Assembly (NCBI GenBank): GCA_016872605.1
Contig: VGZI01000005.1
Location: forward strand, 1-64,000
Origin: Planctomycetota bacterium
GTDB taxonomy: Bacteria > Planctomycetota > Planctomycetia > Gemmatales > Gemmataceae
Direction: 5' to 3'
Length of the DNA stretch: 64,000 nt
Shown one piece after another: positions 43,704 through 52,025 of this stretch. Position numbers and translations under genes: made by a program. The notes beneath the pieces were generated by a model. The model ran no database searches, had not been told where the DNA came from, and saw nothing but the letters and a program-made list of their open reading frames with translations. How positions within the stretch are numbered: position 1 is the first letter of the stretch; every line of letters begins with the position of its first letter.

Positions 43704-45698
43704 TCACTCCTTCGTAATCACCACATCCCCCGAACCCCAGGTGCCCGCGGCGTTGCGGACGCGCAGCACCAGCACGTGCGTGCCGGGGCGAAGGGCGTCC
43801 GTCTTGAAGCGGAACGTCTCCGTTTTCGAATCGAACAGGCCGTCGGTCGGAAACACATTAGTCCAGCGCTTACCGTCGACGGCGAACGACGCCTCGGTGA
43901 GCCGAACGAACGGGTCGGTCGCGCTGGCTTCGATGATGGCTGCGCCGTTCTCGAAGCCGACCAGCTTCACCGTCACGCTCGGCGGCAGGTGCGTCACCGG
44001 CACAGGATTGCTGATGCGCTGTGCCGTCAACGCGTCCTCGTCGGCGTTGTCCTTGCGATCGCTGGCGACCACCTTGATCTGATACAGCCCCGACGGGATG
44101 CCGGTCGTGTCCCAGTCGTAGTTGTTCTTGTCGTAGTTCTCTTCGAGCAGGACCCAATCCTTCCAGCCTTCTTTCTTGCAGTAGATGGTGAAGGTCAACT
44201 CGTCGTCGTTGGGGTCGCTGGCGTTCCAGCGGATTTTGAGCTTCTTGGCGTTCTCGATGTCCTTGGTGTCGAGATCGGGAACCTCAAGACTGGAAACCTC
44301 CGGGGCCTGATTGATCGTTTGATAGCGCAGCGCGAGTTGGCGAAACTCCGGCGTTGCCTTGGGATTGTCGCTCGTCAGCGTGACCCGGTATTGCAGATAG
44401 CGGCCCAGCGGCGCATTGGCCTTCGTGCCCGGCGCGGTCTGCTCGATTGACCAGGGGCTCCACGTGTCGTCGGGCTCGGCGACGTTGCCCGAGCGGACGG
44501 CGACGCTGACCGATGTGCCCGCCGGTGTGTCGGCCTTCCAGGTCATTGCACCCCACTTGCTCTGGATTTTGGTATCGAGCACTTCCGACAGCACCGTGCC
44601 TTTGCCAGCGAAGCGATCGTCGAGAACGAACAGCTTCCCCGGATCGCCGGTGCCCAGCACGATTTGGCCGTCGCGGCGCAACAGCAGCGCGTGAATCTGT
44701 CCGGCCTCAAGGCGGGCGATTTCGGTCTTCTCCTTGGTCGATTCGTTGATCTCAAAGAGTTGGCCCTGCATCCCGGTGGCGACAAGCATCTTGCCGCGCT
44801 GTTGAGCAAGGCGAAGCAACATCGTTTTATCCCGATAGAGTTCGCGGACGCTGCCGTCGGCGGCGATGCGATACAGGGAGTTCTCGCCGGGCGCGGGGCC
44901 CTTGTCGTCGAACTTCGACGGGCCGCCGCTAAAGCCTCCCTTGCGGGCCACCGGTGCGCTGGTGCCGGCGAAAACGATGTCGCCGGAGACGAGCAGTGTA
45001 CGAACCTCCGGCTGATTGGCGTGATAGAGGACGAATCCTTTGCCCGCCGGCGCGATGCGATAGATCAATCCGCCCTTGTCGGTGCCTGCGTAGAGCGTGC
45101 CCTTGTCGCCGACGGCCAAACTGAGAACGTGGTCCTGCTTGGTCGTGTAAAAGACCGCGGCCTCGCGCGGCGTGACGCGATAGATTTTTCCTTTCGGCCC
45201 CGTGCCGGCGTATAGGTTTTGCGATGTCGGGTCGTAAGCCAAGCACCAGACATAGTTGCCCAGATCCTCGGCAATCGTGTTTGCCTTGCCGTCTTCATGA
45301 ACACGGATGATCTTGCCCGTCGGCCCTGTCCCCGCGTACACGGTCCCCTCCGGCGTGACGGCCAGCGAGAAAATGTGGCTATCCTTGCTCGTGTAAATGA
45401 GCGTGACCTTGCCGTCGGGAGTGACCTTGTAGAGCTTGCCTTCGTCGCCGGTGGCGACATAGAGATTGCCCGCCTTGTCCTCGGCCAGGTCCCAAACATT
45501 GCTCGCCTCCAGCCCGGGCAGCGGTTTCACAAGGCGCGACAGCCGCAGCGCCCCTTCGCTGGTGACGACAGCGTCCTTGAACTTGGCTTTGTCGTAATGA
45601 CTCTGCTGATGCGGATGCCAAACTTTGACCTTGGCGGCTTGGGTGGGCGATGGAACCAACAGGAGAAGCAAACCGATCGAAAAAGTGCGGATTGGCAT
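43704..45698 (-). CDS. Secreted beta-propeller protein
   Basis: The 664-residue protein has a signal peptide (TFSIGLLLLLVPSPTQAA). About seven propeller blades follow with the pattern GxLYAGTGxxGKIYRV (LYVATGDEGKLYKVTPDGKV; VYAGTGPTGKIIRV; LYAGTDKGGLIYRI). The C-terminal 250 residues contain fibronectin-like beta segments (APEVSSLEVPDLDTKDIENAKKLKIRWNASDPNDDELTFTIYCK). ATG 45698 has AAGGAG at good spacing. Function is unknown. Confidence 0.82.
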   Translation of the reverse strand: MPIRTFSIGLLLLLVPSPTQAAKVKVWHPHQQSHYDKAKFKDAVVTSEGALRLSRLVKPLPGLEASNVWDLAEDKAGNLYVATGDEGKLYKVTPDGKVTLIYTSKDSHIFSLAVTPEGTVYAGTGPTGKIIRVHEDGKANTIAEDLGNYVWCLAYDPTSQNLYAGTGPKGKIYRVTPREAAVFYTTKQDHVLSLAVGDKGTLYAGTDKGGLIYRIAPAGKGFVLYHANQPEVRTLLVSGDIVFAGTSAPVARKGGFSGGPSKFDDKGPAPGENSLYRIAADGSVRELYRDKTMLLRLAQQRGKMLVATGMQGQLFEINESTKEKTEIARLEAGQIHALLLRRDGQIVLGTGDPGKLFVLDDRFAGKGTVLSEVLDTKIQSKWGAMTWKADTPAGTSVSVAVRSGNVAEPDDTWSPWSIEQTAPGTKANAPLGRYLQYRVTLTSDNPKATPEFRQLALRYQTINQAPEVSSLEVPDLDTKDIENAKKLKIRWNASDPNDDELTFTIYCKKEGWKDWVLLEENYDKNNYDWDTTGIPSGLYQIKVVASDRKDNADEDALTAQRISNPVPVTHLPPSVTVKLVGFENGAAIIEASATDPFVRLTEASFAVDGKRWTNVFPTDGLFDSKTETFRFKTDALRPGTHVLVLRVRNAAGTWGSGDVVITKE

Positions 45699-45819
45699 TC
45701 GCGACTCCTTGTGCGGACGACGAGCCCCGAGCGCCAGCGAACGGAGCCTTAGATTCATGATACAACAAGATGCACATCGCGATTGAGATCCCGCGCAAAC
45801 CGGCAGAGCGTAATAACCG

Positions 45820-47124
45820 CTATCGTTCAGGCCTCTTCGTTATGGCACAGATGCAAACGGCCGCGATCAGCAATCCTCCCGACAGATAAAAGGCGTAGTC
45901 GAGGCTGCCGGTGACGTCTTCGATGTAGCCGGCGATCTGCGAGACGGCGAAAGCGAAACCCCAGCCGAGGAAGACCAGCCCGTAGTTGAAGCCGAGGTTC
46001 TTCGAGCCGAAGAAGTCGGCGGTGAACGCGGGCAAGAGCGCCAGGCCGCCGCCATACTGCCAGTACGCCACGCCGATGACGAGGAACAACAGCACGACGT
46101 TGCCGCTCTGCATGATCCACGGCGTCACGAACAAGCAGATCGCCGAGACGGCGCCGTTGATAAGGTAGGCGTTGGATCGGCCGATGCGATCCGAGTAACT
46201 CCCCGTGCCGACCCGGCCGACCGCATTGACCAGGCCGCCGTAGGATGACAGGATCCACGCATTGGCGCCGAAGAACGCGACCGTGGCGGCATCGGCGTAC
46301 AGCGCGGTGTCCTTGAGCAACTGCGTCGCGTTGGCGATCACCAGTAGCCCGGATTGCGCCGAGCCGAAGAAGAGAAACACCAGCGCATAGAACTGAACGG
46401 TCCGCATCATGTCGCCTGCGGACCAATCTTCGCCGCTAGGCATTGACGAGCCGGACGCGTTAGCGATGGGAGGTATAACCACGCCCGGCGCTGGCGCGAC
46501 ATATTCGTCGGGCGGCCACGCGAGAAGTTGTCCGGCGATGACAACGACGACGGCGAAGAAGATGCCCAGCCCGATGAAGCTGCCGGAGATGCCGTAGTTG
46601 TCAATCAGGTATTTGGCGAGCGGCGAGATGTAGATGGCGGCCCCGCCATAGCCGCCGACGACCAGGCCGACGATGAGCCCGCGCTGGTGCGGCCCGAACC
46701 ACTTGACGGCCGCCGGCGTAGTGGCCGCGTACGCCAAGCCCATGCCGATACCGCCGAGGATACCGAAGCCGAGGATGAGGCCGAGATAGCTTTTCATCAG
46801 CCCGGAAAGGATGCACCCGGCGGCGAGAAAGAGCCCACCGCCCGTCGCGCCGACCTTCGGGCCGAAATGGTCTTGAATGCGTCCACCGGCGATCATGAAT
46901 ATCGCGAAGACGAAACCGCAAATTGAGTAGGCCCAGGTTCCTTCCGCCTTCGTCAGATACACCCAGCCTTCGTTGACGCCAACCATCGCCGAGCCTGCCG
47001 GATGCTCGGCTGTGGCGATCAAGCTGTTCTTCCAGACGTTCCAGGCATAAAGGATGCCGAGACAAAGGTTGATCGCCGTCCCCGCGAAGGTGACGACCCA
47101 GGCTTGCATCGGCACGGACGACAT
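45820..47124 (-). CDS. MFS transporter, oxalate/formate antiporter (OxlT) type
   Basis: The 434-residue protein has twelve helices. It matches OxlT-like carriers: LCLGILYAWNVWKNSLI, GGIGMGLAYAATTPAAVKWFGPHQRGLIVGLVVGGYGGAA, WILSSYGGLVNAVGRVGTGSYSDRIGRSNAYL. The ATG at 47124 has AGGAG upstream. Oxalate, formate or another monocarboxylate is a likely substrate. It is 44 bases downstream of a PepSY-like gene on the same strand. Confidence 0.85.
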   Translation of the reverse strand: MSSVPMQAWVVTFAGTAINLCLGILYAWNVWKNSLIATAEHPAGSAMVGVNEGWVYLTKAEGTWAYSICGFVFAIFMIAGGRIQDHFGPKVGATGGGLFLAAGCILSGLMKSYLGLILGFGILGGIGMGLAYAATTPAAVKWFGPHQRGLIVGLVVGGYGGAAIYISPLAKYLIDNYGISGSFIGLGIFFAVVVVIAGQLLAWPPDEYVAPAPGVVIPPIANASGSSMPSGEDWSAGDMMRTVQFYALVFLFFGSAQSGLLVIANATQLLKDTALYADAATVAFFGANAWILSSYGGLVNAVGRVGTGSYSDRIGRSNAYLINGAVSAICLFVTPWIMQSGNVVLLFLVIGVAYWQYGGGLALLPAFTADFFGSKNLGFNYGLVFLGWGFAFAVSQIAGYIEDVTGSLDYAFYLSGGLLIAAVCICAITKRPER

Positions 47125-47168
47125 TCAGGCTCCTCGATTCCGCCGGTCGCGGCGTAGCAGTCGGATTG

Positions 47169-47648
47169 TCACTTCTTGTTCGTCTGGGTCTCTTCGAGCA
47201 CCTCGCCCGCCGGGCTGACGACGAGTTCCAACTCGCGGTTGTCAGCCGTGACGAGGTCGACCTCATATTGCAGAAGCCTCTCGACCCCCTTCTCCACGAC
47301 ATAGATGGCGCAGATGTCGTCGATCTCGGCCTTTGGGTATTTGGTCGCCAGCGTTTTGGTCACGGCCCTGGGCAGGTCTTTTTCTGTGATCTCACGGCGA
47401 ATCTCGGTGATGACGCCTGCCGGCGTCAGGGCAACTTCAATGTACATTCCATTCCGGTCGAGTTCGATTTCATACGTCGTCACGCCTGCCTCGACGACGC
47501 GCGTGGCTTGCTTGATCTGAGCCTTGGGAAACCGTTTCTTGACCGCATTCAAAACCGGCGCCGGCACCTGCTTGAGCGGCACAACGACTTCGTCGGCGGA
47601 CACCGTACCGAGCAGGATCATCATCACTGCCGCTGCACTCGGATGCAT
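47169..47648 (-). CDS. Secreted PepSY-like (DUF2874) protein
   Basis: The 159-residue protein has a short signal (AAAVMMILLGTVSADE) and two repeats of the PepSY-like unit: VKKRFPKAQIKQATRVVEAGVTTYEIELD ... VALTPAGVITEIRREI, and LATKYPKAEIDDICAIYVVEKGVERLLQYEVDL ... LVVSPAGEVLEE. ATG 47648 has GGAG. It is probably periplasmic; the role is unknown. It may share a transcript with the MFS gene. Confidence 0.82.
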   Translation of the reverse strand: MHPSAAAVMMILLGTVSADEVVVPLKQVPAPVLNAVKKRFPKAQIKQATRVVEAGVTTYEIELDRNGMYIEVALTPAGVITEIRREITEKDLPRAVTKTLATKYPKAEIDDICAIYVVEKGVERLLQYEVDLVTADNRELELVVSPAGEVLEETQTNKK

Positions 47649-47745
47649 AGCGTCACTCCGCAATTCACATTGAGGCGAACCGAGGCGTTCACAGGTCGGC
47701 AAACAAACCGGCCGTCTCACCAAGGATCAGGCATGCCAGTTCGGC

Positions 47746-50700
47746 TCATTGTCTTGCAACCGAGATCGTCCGCACGATACGTGATTCGTTCCCCTGGCGA
47801 TCGCGAACGGAAACGGTCAGCACGCCGCGCGGCAATTCCGTCACTGACGTCGTCAGGCGGTATTCCCAGACGCCCTGGTTGACGGCCTTGAACTTTGACG
47901 CCAAGTTCTCGCCCGGCTTGACGCCGTCGATCGCGAAGTCGGCCGTCACCGTGAACGACTTCAGGTCGAGCCCGGTGTCGTAGTCGTGCATGCCGATCAG
48001 AATGCGATCGAGCTTGGCGTTGACGTTCGGCGTCGGAGACGTCACGGTCAGCGTCGGACGATTATCATCGAGCATCCAACCATAGCCTCGCGCTTGGGGC
48101 GTGGCGGGATCGTAATCCAGGTCGATCGGACAGCCGAGATCGATCCAGCGAACGAACGTGCGTTTCTCTTCATCCGACAGCGGCGGGACCTTGCCGTCGG
48201 GCGGCGGACATTGCGGCGGCAGGTAATCGAGATCGGCGAGGTTGCGATTCTGCGGCGTGTTCGCGACCGGCTGACCTTTCAACATCAGCGTGTTGGCGTC
48301 GCCGGGGACCTTTTCGGTCGGGAAGTCGTCGTTCGAAAAGCCGTCGAGACGTTCGCCGTAGATTTTCCAAATCAGCATGCTGCGGCGTGACTGGAACTCG
48401 CGGATGTAGCGCGAGGCGTTGGTCTGCCGCCATTGCCCGTTGTGGATCACCGGCTTGTGGCCGAACTTGGCCTCGCGGTCCATGGCGAGGCGATAGTACG
48501 TCCCCGGAACAGCGGGCCGATTGGACACGGGCATGACCTTGTCGTCATCGAGCACTAGCTTGGCGGGCGGGTTGGCGGACTTCTGCGTGTGGCAGGCGGC
48601 GCAGCTGCGATCGAGCAGCGGCTTGATGTCTCGGTGGTATTCGACGTTGACAACGTGGCTTCCTCCCCCCGCTGACGAGGGAGGCACGCCGTAACGCAAT
48701 CCGGTCTCGTTCTTGCCGTCCCAGCGCTGCTTCGATTCGTCCTTCGCTTTCGTCGTCAACAGCGGCGCTTTCGTGGTCAGGTCGAAGATCGGATAGTCCT
48801 TTTTGGCTGCGGCGGTTGCAGAGAACGGCGTGGGGTGCTGGCTGTGGGCGTGGCAGCCGCCGCAGTCGTTGCGGATTTCGCCGGGGCGGACTTGATGCCA
48901 GGTCTGGGCCATGTTGAGCACCATGCCGCGTTTGTCGAGCGTCTGGAAGGTGAAGGCGACGTCGGCAGGGATCTTGGCGAGGAAACTGGTATCGGGATTG
49001 CCATCGGGATCGAGCAGTTGCTTGCCGTCTTGGAAGTGGCGTAGCGGAATCTCGCCCAGGATGCGCAGGCGTTCCTGGGCGTGGCTGAAGAAGCGTCGGC
49101 CCGCCTTGTAGCCTTGCTGGCGATCGGTCGTCGGCTCCATGACAAGAATGCGAACGGCATGGATGTCGTCGTTCGAGTATCGTCCGGCGTCGGCGCCTTG
49201 GTTGACCCAGTTGAGCGACGCGCCATTCTCGGAGGTGTTGAACGGATCGAGCCCTTCGTAGCCGCCTTTCTTCTTGCCCATGTAGGTCGCGGTGACGCTG
49301 CCCTGGGGGACGCCGCCGCCCGGATAGCTCTCGCGCTTGTAGAAGCTCGAGGTCCCGATGAGGCCATAAGGCGTGCCTTCGGGCAGATGTTTCGACAGCT
49401 TGCCGTCGTTGGCGAGGCGGGTGAGGTTCGTCGGCTCATCGACGCCGAAGATGCGTTTGTATGGCACGACGGCGCGAGGCCATTGCTCGTTGAACTTCGG
49501 GTCGTTCTTAATGAGGCGCATCTGAGCCGGTTCGTCGATCGGCTTGCCGTCCTTGATCAGATAGATGCCGCCGTCGGGCATCGGGTAGTGAGCGTATTGA
49601 TGATTGGCGGGGCCGGGCGTGTAGCAGGTGAGTAGATGGTTGTCGGGAGCGCCGGACGGATGGGTGAACTTGCCGACGGCGGGCGAATCCTTCTGATCGC
49701 GCACGGAGGGGTCCGCCGGGCCTTCGCCGAAGTTGGCGAAACGCGTGAACGACTCGATGGCGTACGGGCTGAACGGCAGCCGCGAGTACTTGCCGCGACC
49801 GTTGGAGAACCGCCCATTGCGCAGCGGCGGGTTGCGTTCATCGCCTTGCCAGGCCGGGCCGAACGCTGGCGGCATGCGTTTGGCTACGTACTCCGCATCG
49901 TAGCTTTCCGAGCGCGGGCGAGGCAGCTTGTAATATCCGCCGAAGCCGCTGTTGTTCTGGTTGTAGTATTCTTCCGCGATGATGTGCTCGCTCGATATCT
50001 GCGTCTGGAAGTGGAACGCGTTCGGCGCTCCTTCGCCGGGCAGTAGGGCGCTCAGCACCGGCCCCCAGTTTGTGCCGTCCGGGTTGATGATCCACAGGCC
50101 CCACAGAATCCCCGAACGCAATCCTTGCGATTCAAGCGAGCTGAAAATGACGCGACCATCTTTCAGGACCACCGGATGCAAGGCCATGCCAATGTTGAGA
50201 TGGCCGATCATTTCTACGTTCTTGCCGTCGTCGTCCATGACGAAGAGTTGCAACGTCGGCGACGGATGCTTGGGCGGCTTGAAGGCGTTGCGGTTCGACG
50301 TGAAGATCAATCGCCCGCCGGGCAGCGGGCACGGTCCCATGTTCAAGACGCCGTAGTTGAGCCAGGTCGTGTCCTTCTCCTTCACCCTCACCCCCGGTCC
50401 CTCACCCGGAGCGCGAGGGGAGAGCATGCCGCTCGACCACTTCGCGGCGCCAAGGTTCGGCGTCCATGCTTGGTGCGTGAGCTGGACGATCTTCTTCGTC
50501 CTGACGTTGATCTTGAAAATGTCCGCGCCTTGATACGGCGGCTGCCCGTGCTGGCTCGTGCCTTTGAGTCCCTTGAGGTGCGAATAGTACACCCATTGGC
50601 CGTCGAATGAGACGTAGGGATCGGTGACCGAGCCGTCGATGCCGCCTTCGACGAGCAACTCTTCGCTGCCGTCCGGATGCAGGAGCATCAGATCGCCTTG

Positions 50701-50940
50701 CGGATCCATGATGGCAGGATGAGCGATCTCGGTCCATTTGCTGCTCGCTTTATCGCCCTTGCGCGGCGTGCGGACGTAGACGATGTCGTAATCGTACTTG
50801 ACGCTCTTGTCCGTCGAAATGTGCGGCACCTTGACGTTGATCGGATCGAGGAACAACTCCTCTTTCTTCTGCTGCGAAACCGCGGGCAGTCCGGCGATGG
50901 CGGCCAATGCCAGAGTGAATGCCATGTAGCGAGCGTTCAT
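47746..50940 (-). CDS. Large secreted PD40-propeller protein with two c-type haem motifs
   Basis: The 1064-residue protein has a signal peptide (MAFTLALAAIAGLPAVS). A propeller with PD40-type blades occupies about residues 50-450 (DPYVSFDGQWVYYSHLKGLKG; GGRLIFTSNRNAFK). Haem motifs are CGGCH near residue 691 and CAACH near 778. The layout resembles the alpha subunit of hydrazine synthase and its relatives in non-anammox planctomycetes. Activity is unknown; no oxidoreductase partner is adjacent. A repeat-derived insertion encodes LSPRAPGEGPGVRVK (173-187), and VPPSSAGGGSHVV near 756 may be a second. Confidence 0.82.
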   Translation of the reverse strand: MNARYMAFTLALAAIAGLPAVSQQKKEELFLDPINVKVPHISTDKSVKYDYDIVYVRTPRKGDKASSKWTEIAHPAIMDPQGDLMLLHPDGSEELLVEGGIDGSVTDPYVSFDGQWVYYSHLKGLKGTSQHGQPPYQGADIFKINVRTKKIVQLTHQAWTPNLGAAKWSSGMLSPRAPGEGPGVRVKEKDTTWLNYGVLNMGPCPLPGGRLIFTSNRNAFKPPKHPSPTLQLFVMDDDGKNVEMIGHLNIGMALHPVVLKDGRVIFSSLESQGLRSGILWGLWIINPDGTNWGPVLSALLPGEGAPNAFHFQTQISSEHIIAEEYYNQNNSGFGGYYKLPRPRSESYDAEYVAKRMPPAFGPAWQGDERNPPLRNGRFSNGRGKYSRLPFSPYAIESFTRFANFGEGPADPSVRDQKDSPAVGKFTHPSGAPDNHLLTCYTPGPANHQYAHYPMPDGGIYLIKDGKPIDEPAQMRLIKNDPKFNEQWPRAVVPYKRIFGVDEPTNLTRLANDGKLSKHLPEGTPYGLIGTSSFYKRESYPGGGVPQGSVTATYMGKKKGGYEGLDPFNTSENGASLNWVNQGADAGRYSNDDIHAVRILVMEPTTDRQQGYKAGRRFFSHAQERLRILGEIPLRHFQDGKQLLDPDGNPDTSFLAKIPADVAFTFQTLDKRGMVLNMAQTWHQVRPGEIRNDCGGCHAHSQHPTPFSATAAAKKDYPIFDLTTKAPLLTTKAKDESKQRWDGKNETGLRYGVPPSSAGGGSHVVNVEYHRDIKPLLDRSCAACHTQKSANPPAKLVLDDDKVMPVSNRPAVPGTYYRLAMDREAKFGHKPVIHNGQWRQTNASRYIREFQSRRSMLIWKIYGERLDGFSNDDFPTEKVPGDANTLMLKGQPVANTPQNRNLADLDYLPPQCPPPDGKVPPLSDEEKRTFVRWIDLGCPIDLDYDPATPQARGYGWMLDDNRPTLTVTSPTPNVNAKLDRILIGMHDYDTGLDLKSFTVTADFAIDGVKPGENLASKFKAVNQGVWEYRLTTSVTELPRGVLTVSVRDRQGNESRIVRTISVARQ
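48658..48690. repeat. Possible in-frame palindrome in the two-haem gene
   Basis: CCTCCC and GGGAGG form a six-base stem around CCCGCTGACGA. It is read as PPSSAGGG just before the second haem motif. No second copy is seen in the window, so this is tentative. Confidence 0.35.
50380..50424. repeat. In-frame CTCACCCCC repeat inside the two-haem gene
   Basis: CACCCTCACCCCCGGTCCC followed by TCACCCGGAGCGCGAGGGGAG matches the type of repeat in trpC and at 29553-29655. It adds 15 residues to the protein within the propeller. Confidence 0.75.
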
Positions 50941-51029
50941 GAGAATTCCCCTGTGCGAAGAGCGTCGTTGGCGAGAAGGTTGAGTCTACTCGGTTTGCGG
51001 GCCCGCGCCAATTGTTTTTCGGTCAAACA

Positions 51030-51087
51030 TCAGAGCCTGTAGCGTAAGCGAAGAGAACGCATCCTTCGCTTACGCTTCAGGCTCTGA
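51030..51087. repeat. Inverted pair of the TTCGCTTACGCTTCAGG element
   Basis: TCAGAGCCTGTAGCGTAAGC (51030 on) and its complement CTTACGCTTCAGGCTCTGA (ending 51087) form a long hairpin between the two-haem gene and the small gene at 51091. The copies at 39515-39541 and 58243-58267 are single arms. Confidence 0.8.
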
Positions 51088-51090
51088 CGG

Positions 51091-51369
51091 TTACTTGCTC
51101 GCCTGCAGTTCCTTCACCAGCTCCGCGACCATGACTGGGTTCTTCTGAGCCATGATCTGATCGACGCGTGGCTTCGGGACTTTGAGTTTCTCCATCACCT
51201 TCTGCACGTTCTGCCAGAGCTTTTCTTTCTTCTTCCCTTCGGCCAGGTACAATTCTCCTACGAGGTCGGACAGCCTCTGCAGAGCAATGCCGTCGATGTT
51301 GTCGTAGTAGCGCTTGATGATCTTCTGCTGATGGGCGGAGTATTCGCGCTTCGGTTTGTGGTCGCTCAT
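51091..51369 (-). CDS. Small conserved-looking cytoplasmic protein of unknown function
   Basis: The 92-residue protein is helical and charged (QQKIIKRYYDNIDGIALQRLSDLVGELYLAEGKKKEKLWQNVQKVMEKLKV), with no signal or membrane segment. The ATG at 51369 has GGAGGAG at good spacing, which supports a real gene. It ends four bases before the repeat pair. Function is not recognised. Confidence 0.7.
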   Translation of the reverse strand: MSDHKPKREYSAHQQKIIKRYYDNIDGIALQRLSDLVGELYLAEGKKKEKLWQNVQKVMEKLKVPKPRVDQIMAQKNPVMVAELVKELQASK

Positions 51370-51385
51370 GATGGACTCCTCCTAT

Positions 51386-51414
51386 CCCGCGGTTTCGCTG
51401 CGCTGAACCGCGGG
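51386..51414. repeat. Palindrome between the 92-residue gene and dtd
   Basis: CCCGCGGTT and AACCGCGGG form a perfect 9-bp stem with an 11-base loop. It lies in the divergent gap between the 92-residue gene and dtd. Confidence 0.55.
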
Positions 51415-51451
51415 CTTCAAGGGATAATAGAAGAAGTTGGAGAAGAACGCC

Positions 51452-51895
51452 ATGCGTGCGGTCGTGCAGCGAGTGTCGCGGGCCAACGTCGTGATCGATG
51501 GGGCGACCGTTGGCGCCATTGACGCGGGACTTCTCGTCCTCTTGGGAATCACGCACGACGACACGGCCGAACGCGCTCGCTGGCTGGCCGAGAAGATCGT
51601 CGGCCTGCGCATCTTCAACGACGCCGACGGCAAAATGAACCGCGATCTCGCCGAAGTCGGCGGCGCGATGCTCATCGTCAGCCAGTTCACGCTGTTCGGC
51701 GATTGCCGCAAGGGCAAGCGACCCAGCTTCATCGACGCCGCTCCGCCTCCCATCGCGATTCCACTTTACGAGACGTTTATTGATGCCGTCAAGGCGCTCG
51801 GCATCCCGGCCGCGACCGGCGTCTTCGGGGCCGACATGAAGGTCGAGCTCGTCAACGACGGCCCGGTGACGTTGATCGTTGAACGCACGTCCTGA
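51452..51895 (+). CDS. dtd: D-aminoacyl-tRNA deacylase
   Basis: The 147-residue cytoplasmic enzyme removes D-amino acids (and glycine from tRNA-Ala) from charged tRNAs. [34 protein letters not shown] and the C-terminal Gly-Pro motif [10 protein letters not shown] are diagnostic. Start 51452 follows GGAG and matches the universal MRAVVQRV beginning. The stop is directly followed by a palindromic element. Confidence 0.96.
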   Translation: MRAVVQRVSRANVVIDGATVGAIDAGLLVLLGITHDDTAERARWLAEKIVGLRIFNDADGKMNRDLAEVGGAMLIVSQFTLFGDCRKGKRPSFIDAAPPPIAIPLYETFIDAVKALGIPAATGVFGADMKVELVNDGPVTLIVERTS

Positions 51896-51942
51896 TTTTC
51901 GTTGAGCGCTCGCATGGCGCCGCGCGAGCGCTAAACGAAATC
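51896..51942. repeat. GCGCTCGC/GCGCTAAACG palindrome after dtd
   Basis: CGTTGAGCGCTCGC faces GCGAGCGCTAAACG around a GGCGCC centre, directly after the dtd stop. It belongs to the family at 41406, 53576 and 55709. Confidence 0.8.
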
Positions 51943-52025
51943 ATGGAAAACCCTTTGCCAATCGATTACGCTTTTGTTACCCTTCCCTGATACCCATCTC
52001 GCAGTCCGGTCGGAAAGGAAGCAGC

